Below are positions 60,493 through 64,000 of a stretch of DNA of 64,000 nt, piece after piece. The stretch comes from Streptosporangiaceae bacterium NEAU-GS5. Its GTDB lineage: Bacteria > Actinomycetota > Actinomycetes > Streptosporangiales > Streptosporangiaceae. The stretch lies in NCBI GenBank assembly GCA_017592665.1, contig JAGFNW010000022.1:1-64000 (forward strand). The letters run 5' to 3'. The stretch's first letter is position 1; every line of letters begins with the position of its first letter. The position numbers and the translations under genes are program-made. Under the pieces are notes generated by a model. It was not told the origin of the DNA and searched no databases. It was given only the letters and a program-made list of their open reading frames with translations.

Positions 60493-60957
60493 ATGTCTAT
60501 TAAGCGCCGCGTCCTGCTGCTCGCCGGAACCACCGCCACCGCGGGAGCCATTCTCGCCGGGGCGGCGGGCGCCGCCCACGCCGACACCTCGCACACGCTG
60601 AAGGCGCTGGCCAACATCTGCGTCACCGCCGGCAGTTCGACCGCGTGCGGCAATCTCACCAACACGACGGTCGTGCTGACCGGCACGACCCCCGTGCTCC
60701 GGGACCTGGAGGTGAAGAACGGCGTGTTCACCGGCCAGATGGAGATCAAATACCAGATGGACGCGGCCGGCGTGGTCCGCCACCAGCTGGTCTTCGCCCG
60801 GCTGCTCAAGAACGGCAAGTTCGTGGTCGGCACGGCCAACGTCCAGGCCACGGTCGTCAAGCCGGGCGCCAATCCGTCGCAGCTGAGCGGCGTCGGCTCG
60901 GCCAGTGGCGGCGGCGGCGCCATGAGCGACGGGGCCACCACGCAGATCGTCATCTGA
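60493..60957 (+). CDS. Small secreted protein of unknown function
   Basis: A 154-aa exported protein. The signal peptide KRRVLLLAGTTATAGAILAG ends near AAHADTS (residue 31); the RR pair might allow Tat export. The mature domain has two cysteines (NICVTA, TACGNL), probably disulfide-linked, and beta-strand character (TVVLTGTTPVLRDLEVKNGV). A Gly/Ser-rich tail closes it. AAGGGA precedes the start. It is preceded by Crp-like and LacI-like sites and followed by a terminator, so it is a single regulated unit. Confidence 0.75.
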   Translation: MSIKRRVLLLAGTTATAGAILAGAAGAAHADTSHTLKALANICVTAGSSTACGNLTNTTVVLTGTTPVLRDLEVKNGVFTGQMEIKYQMDAAGVVRHQLVFARLLKNGKFVVGTANVQATVVKPGANPSQLSGVGSASGGGGAMSDGATTQIVI

Positions 60958-60964
60958 TCCCAGT

Positions 60965-61007
60965 AAAACGTCCGGCGGAAATTCCCAGTGAATTCCGCCG
61001 GCGTTTT
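60965..61007. terminator. Bidirectional terminator between convergent genes
   Basis: AAAACG-T-CCGGCGGAA (60965-60980) pairs with TTCCGCCGG-CGTTTT (60993-61007), with a single bulged base. The A and T runs flank a GC stem on both sides, so it can end both the secreted-protein transcript and the convergent dehydrogenase transcript. Confidence 0.8.
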
Positions 61008-61083
61008 CGCGTCCCCTGAAATCGTCGCGAGGACCGCCGGGCGGAATGCGCTCCCAGGCTGGCGCCGATGACGGCGAGCGAAA

Positions 61084-62064
61084 TTATTCGTGTCCGGTGG
61101 TGAGAACCGTACGGGCGCCGGGCGCGGGATGAGCGGCCCAGGCGTGCTCGACGTCGGCGAGCGGGACGGCCTCGGCGTTGACGGCGAGGGCGCGGGCGGA
61201 GATGTCGGCGGCGAGGGCGGGCAACTCGGCCAGGATGTGCGCGGTGCCGACCGAGCCCTGCCCGCTGCCGAGGATCTGGAAATTGGCGGCCCGCAGCAGC
61301 GCCGACCTCAGGGTGATGTCGGGACCGGCCACCGAGCCGATCTGGATCCAGGTCAGCGGCCTCGACCGGTCGGCGCGGGCCTGCGCCAGGGCCGGCATGG
61401 CCTGCTCGGCCGGAAGACCCCACAGGTAGTCGATGACCACGTCGACGTCGGCGGCGGCCCGGCCGAGACGGTCGGCGGCCTGGTCGGCGGAGCCGTCCAG
61501 GGACACCACCTCATCGGCGCCGAGGCCTTCGAGCAGGGCGAGACGGCCGGCGTCGCGGCCCGCTCCGACGATGCGGCCGGCGCCCAGGCGGCGGGCGATC
61601 TGCACGGCCAGCTGCCCGGCGTTGCCGGTCGCGCCGAGGATCAGCACACCGCTCCCCGGCTGGAACGTGATGCGCCGGCGCAGCGCGACCCAGCTGGACA
61701 TGGCCGGATTCATCCCCGCCGCGACCGCCAGGGGGTCGGTCCCCTCGGGCAGCCTGATGGCGCGCCGCCCGTCGATCACGGTCTGCCGGGCCATGGATCC
61801 GAAGTCGGTGTCCGGGAGCGCGAAGTAGATCAGGTCTCCTGCGGGCGTACGGCCGACGCCGTCGATGCCGGGGACCAGCGGGAGCACTCCGGCCGAGGTG
61901 TAGTGCGACCCATTCGCCGACGAGCGGACCCGGGGGTGCAGACCCGCGGCGACCACGTCGACCACCACGGCATGGTGGCCGGTGGCCTCGGGCAGCTCGA
62001 TGGTCTCGTAGCGCGGCGGCGTGTCAAAGGCGCTGACGACGGCGGCATAGGTGGTGGGGGACAT
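61084..62064 (-). CDS. Quinone oxidoreductase-like (MDR) zinc-free dehydrogenase
   Basis: A 326-aa medium-chain dehydrogenase/reductase. The GroES-like N-terminus holds VVVDVVAAGLHPRVRSSANG and LVPGIDGVGRTPAG. The nucleotide-binding domain is GVLILGATGNAGQLAVQIAR (about 141-160). No catalytic-zinc Cys/His set appears, so it belongs to the NADPH-dependent quinone/enone reductase branch. ATG 62064 is chosen over an upstream ATG inside the operator. It is divergent from, and probably repressed by, the MarR protein. Confidence 0.85.
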   Translation of the reverse strand: MSPTTYAAVVSAFDTPPRYETIELPEATGHHAVVVDVVAAGLHPRVRSSANGSHYTSAGVLPLVPGIDGVGRTPAGDLIYFALPDTDFGSMARQTVIDGRRAIRLPEGTDPLAVAAGMNPAMSSWVALRRRITFQPGSGVLILGATGNAGQLAVQIARRLGAGRIVGAGRDAGRLALLEGLGADEVVSLDGSADQAADRLGRAAADVDVVIDYLWGLPAEQAMPALAQARADRSRPLTWIQIGSVAGPDITLRSALLRAANFQILGSGQGSVGTAHILAELPALAADISARALAVNAEAVPLADVEHAWAAHPAPGARTVLTTGHE

Positions 62065-62087
62065 GGCGGCCTCCAGAGAACAGAATA

Positions 62088-62124
62088 GTTGGTGACACAA
62101 ACCAAATTAGTTTGTGGCACCAAC
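62088..62124. promoter_or_regulatory. MarR operator in the divergent promoter region
   Basis: GTTGGTGACACAAAC (62088-62102) and GTTTGTGGCACCAAC (62110-62124) are complementary at 14 of 15 positions around CAAATTA. The site lies 24 bp from the dehydrogenase start and 22 bp from the MarR start, and is large and AT-rich relative to its surroundings. Confidence 0.8.
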
Positions 62125-62145
62125 CATGTCAACTAGACTGCCGCC

Positions 62146-62586
62146 ATGACCGCGCAACCAGGCTCCCCCGGCCCCGGGCTGGACATCGTCGACGGGATCG
62201 TGCAGTTGTCGTTCCGGGTGCAGGAGATCCTGGCCGAGACGGGCGCCGAGCATGACCTGTCGATGACCCAGCTGCGCCTGCTGGGCATCCTCCGCGACCG
62301 GGACGCCGAGATGCTGCAGCTCGCCGCCTACCTCGGCCTGGACAAGTCGAGCGTCACCGGCCTGGTCACCCGCGCCGAGCGCCGCGACCTGCTGCGACGC
62401 CTGCCCTCCCCCCGCGACCGCCGCGCGACCCTGGTCACCCTCACCGCCCACGGCCGCGACCTCGTCGCCGACGGCGAACGCCGCATAAGAGCCCAGATCG
62501 CCGCCCTGACCGCCCCCCTCACGGCCCCCCAGCAAGACGCCCTCACCGCCCTCCTGGCCCAGATCCTCGGCACCCCCGCGCCGTAG
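62146..62586 (+). CDS. MarR-family transcriptional regulator
   Basis: A 146-aa winged-helix repressor: LSMTQLRLLGILRDRDAEML, the recognition region LAAYLGLDKSSVTGLVTRAE (about 59-78), and the wing LPSPRDRRATLVTLTAHGRD. The single upstream operator with near-perfect symmetry implies autoregulation and control of the divergent oxidoreductase, a common redox- or quinone-sensing arrangement. No cysteine is present, so thiol oxidation sensing is unlikely. Confidence 0.9.
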   Translation: MTAQPGSPGPGLDIVDGIVQLSFRVQEILAETGAEHDLSMTQLRLLGILRDRDAEMLQLAAYLGLDKSSVTGLVTRAERRDLLRRLPSPRDRRATLVTLTAHGRDLVADGERRIRAQIAALTAPLTAPQQDALTALLAQILGTPAP

Positions 62587-62685
62587 CCGGCTGTGGCGCG
62601 GCCGATTCATTGGACCACCGGGGGGCAGAGCGGAACGGAGGCAGTTCGGCCAGGCCAGTGACGATGAGACCGAGAGGGAACGGCA

Positions 62686-63012
62686 ATGGCGAAGTTCATG
62701 ACCATTGGATACGGAGACCAGGCCGGCTACGAGCGCACGAACCAGGCGGTACGGGACGCGGCGCACGAGCATGACGCCCGGCTGCGCGAGCGTGGGGTCG
62801 AAATGGGCATCGCCGGTCCGCCCGTGCAGGTGCGCAACCACGACGCGGCCGAGGTGACCACGGAGCGCGGCTCGTTCATGTCGGCGTCGCTGCCCGTGGC
62901 CGGGTTCGCCGTCATCGAGGCGGCGACGCTTGAGGAAGCCATCGACATCGTGTCGCGTACGCCCTGCGCCGTCGCGCACGGCGTGGTCGACGTGTGGCCG
63001 CTGCAGGATTAG
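62686..63012 (+). CDS. YCII-related domain protein
   Basis: A 108-aa small alpha-beta protein with the start MAKFMTIGYGDQAGYERTNQ, PPVQVRNHDAAEVTTERGSF and GFAVIEAATLEEAIDIVSRT. The layout matches YCII/DGPF-type proteins, often encoded beside ECF sigma factors, but no such gene is nearby. GAGAGGGA precedes the start. Function is unknown. Confidence 0.75.
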   Translation: MAKFMTIGYGDQAGYERTNQAVRDAAHEHDARLRERGVEMGIAGPPVQVRNHDAAEVTTERGSFMSASLPVAGFAVIEAATLEEAIDIVSRTPCAVAHGVVDVWPLQD

Positions 63013-63042
63013 CCCCGGGAACCCCGACATGCGCGCGGCCGG

Positions 63043-63742
63043 TCACGAGCGGCAGCGCTTGAGGCCGTCGGGCGTGTAGCAGGGCAGATGCCCGAAGGCC
63101 TTCAGCACGTCCTGGCCGCCGCCCCTGACCACGTCCTGCGGGGCGTTCTTGTCGACACAGTCGCGTGAGGTGAAGGCGGGCTCTCCCGGCCCGTCGAGAA
63201 TGCGGCGGCGGAACAGGTCGCGGGTGCCCGAGTTGGCATCCCGGCTCACCAGCCGGACCGGCAGGTCAGGGCCGCCGAGATCCTTCCAGTTGACGACGTC
63301 GCCCCGGTAGATCCGGCGGATCTGGTCGAGGGTCAGGCCGGGGCGAAGGCGGTGGAGCCGATCACCCGCAGCTCGCCCGTGGCGCAGCCCATGGGGGCCG
63401 TGGGCCGGAAGACGATGATGCCGGCCAGCACGAACAGGCGGAGGGCGAGGCCGCCGCTGAGCAGCACGAGCAGCTTGAAGTGCTCGTCCTCGTTCATCGG
63501 CACGCGCGGCAGGCGGATGACGTGGTCCTTGTACTGCGTGCCGCCCGTGCCGTCGACCGGGTCGAAGTGCGGCAGCAGATGCGGCGCCTTCGGGTCGGCG
63601 ATGACCTCGACGGCCCACACCACGCGGTCGGTGAAGAGCACGTTGAGGCCGTGGTCTTGTCCGGGTTGGTGTAGTCGGTGTCGGTGATGCTGCCCGTGCC
63701 GTCGTTCTCGACCCGGATGAGCACAAGCGTGAGGTTGGACAT
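63043..63742 (-). pseudogene. Membrane-anchored phosphate-binding-protein-like gene, fragmented by frameshifts and deletions
   Basis: Three pieces in three frames read in order on the minus strand. Piece one from ATG 63742 is SNLTLVLIRVENDGTGSITD. Piece two has GLNVLFTDRVVWAVEVIADP, HVIRLPRVPMNEDEHFKLLV, a short hydrophobic segment (LALRLFVLAGIIVF) and CATGELRVIGSTAFAP. Piece three is LTLDQIRRIYRGDVVNWKDL, then RLVSRDANSGTRDLFRRRIL. The last two are PstS-type substrate-binding motifs. The piece that should separate STAFAP from LTLDQIRR, roughly half the binding domain, is missing, so this is a remnant. Confidence 0.75.
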
Positions 63743-63772
63743 GCTCGGCTGATCGGGGCCGCCGGCAGGCGG

Positions 63773-64000
63773 TCAAATGTTCATCTCGGCGGCCAGCGCG
63801 GCCTCGGCGTGCGCGAGCAGGGCGCTCAGCGCGGCCGCGCCGTCGAGCAGGGCCCTCGATCGGGCCGCGATGGCGGCGTCCCGCGCGGCCAGCGCCGCGG
63901 CGACGTCGTCGAGCCGGCGGGCGCCCCGCAGCTGCGGCATGAGGGCCCGCAGCGGGGCCAGGCCGTAGCCGGCCTTGCGCAGCTGGTGGACGATCCGCGC
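63773..64000 (-). CDS. MerR-family regulator, C-terminal part (cut by the window edge)
   Basis: Reading leftwards from 64000 gives ARIVHQLRKAGYGLAPLRAL, then PQLRGARRLDDVAAALAARD and AAIAARSRALLDGAAALSAL, ending EMNI at a TGA (63773-63775). The alternating helical pattern is typical of the effector half of MerR-family transcriptional activators. The DNA-binding N-terminus lies beyond the window. It is encoded just upstream of the broken phosphate-binding-like gene, with no other link visible. Confidence 0.7.
   Translation of the reverse strand, partial: ARIVHQLRKAGYGLAPLRALMPQLRGARRLDDVAAALAARDAAIAARSRALLDGAAALSALLAHAEAALAAEMNI

Noticed and set aside
1-64000. CRISPR arrays, rRNA or tRNA genes
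   Set aside because: No regularly spaced repeats and no recognisable tRNA or rRNA sequence were noticed; a covariance-model search would be needed to exclude tRNAs fully.

Overview
The window is a 64-kb piece of chromosome from a high-GC Gram-positive filamentous actinomycete, most like Streptosporangiaceae (Nonomuraea- or Actinomadura-like). I infer this from very high third-position GC, many GTG starts, dense TetR/LysR/MarR/PadR/SARP/LuxR regulators, long secreted proteins and a STAND-NTPase with WD40 repeats. No rRNA, tRNA or CRISPR was recognised. About 50 genes are supported, and six or seven are broken.

Layout. 0-5 kb: the end of an IS5-type element abuts a small secreted protein gene, followed by an FAD monooxygenase, a LysR regulator with a divergent metallo-beta-lactamase-fold hydrolase, and a DUF4259 protein. 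5-7.4 kb: a rifamycin-response locus, made of a 19-bp rifamycin-associated element (RAE), the decayed start of a rifamycin-type glycosyltransferase, and helR, an RNA polymerase-rescuing helicase-like ATPase. 7.4-13.7 kb: an acyl-CoA/lipid catabolic group (acyl-CoA dehydrogenase, CMD protein, VOC dioxygenase, TetR, APH-DUF6285 kinase, thiolase-like protein). 13.8-15.2 kb: a PadR regulator coupled to a membrane protein. 15.2-21.9 kb: a sugar ABC importer (two permeases and a solute-binding lipoprotein carrying an in-frame amber stop) with a Gfo/Idh oxidoreductase, and a divergent Gfo/Idh-DUF6807 fusion. 22-26.4 kb: a methyltransferase, a broken aminoglycoside-phosphotransferase-like gene, a PAP2 membrane enzyme, a hydrolase and a broken ricin-type lectin.

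26.4-46 kb: an exported-protein region. It holds a beta-helix protein, an LppX-like protein, a secreted hydrolase, a 1271-aa transglycosylase-like/golvesin-like/SGNH protein, a PLL-like lectin and a 1032-aa GH43-like protein. These surround a divergent pair made of a SARP regulator and a large HTH-STAND-WD40 protein. 46-54 kb: an FdhF/YdeP molybdopterin oxidoreductase, TetR plus a DrrAB-like exporter, and a ferredoxin-reductase fusion paired with a cytochrome P450. 54-60 kb: a DUF4386-like membrane protein, a MalT-type LuxR regulator and an ABC-2 exporter. 60-64 kb: a small secreted protein, a MarR-controlled dehydrogenase, a YCII protein, a shredded phosphate-binding-protein-like gene and the end of a MerR regulator.

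The strongest observations are the RAE/glycosyltransferase-remnant/helR arrangement, the amber stop inside a perfect 28-nt palindrome in the solute-binding protein gene, one LacI-type palindrome shared by two exported-protein genes 33 kb apart, and a recurring pattern of gene decay by internal deletion. Family assignments come from recognised motifs without database searches.
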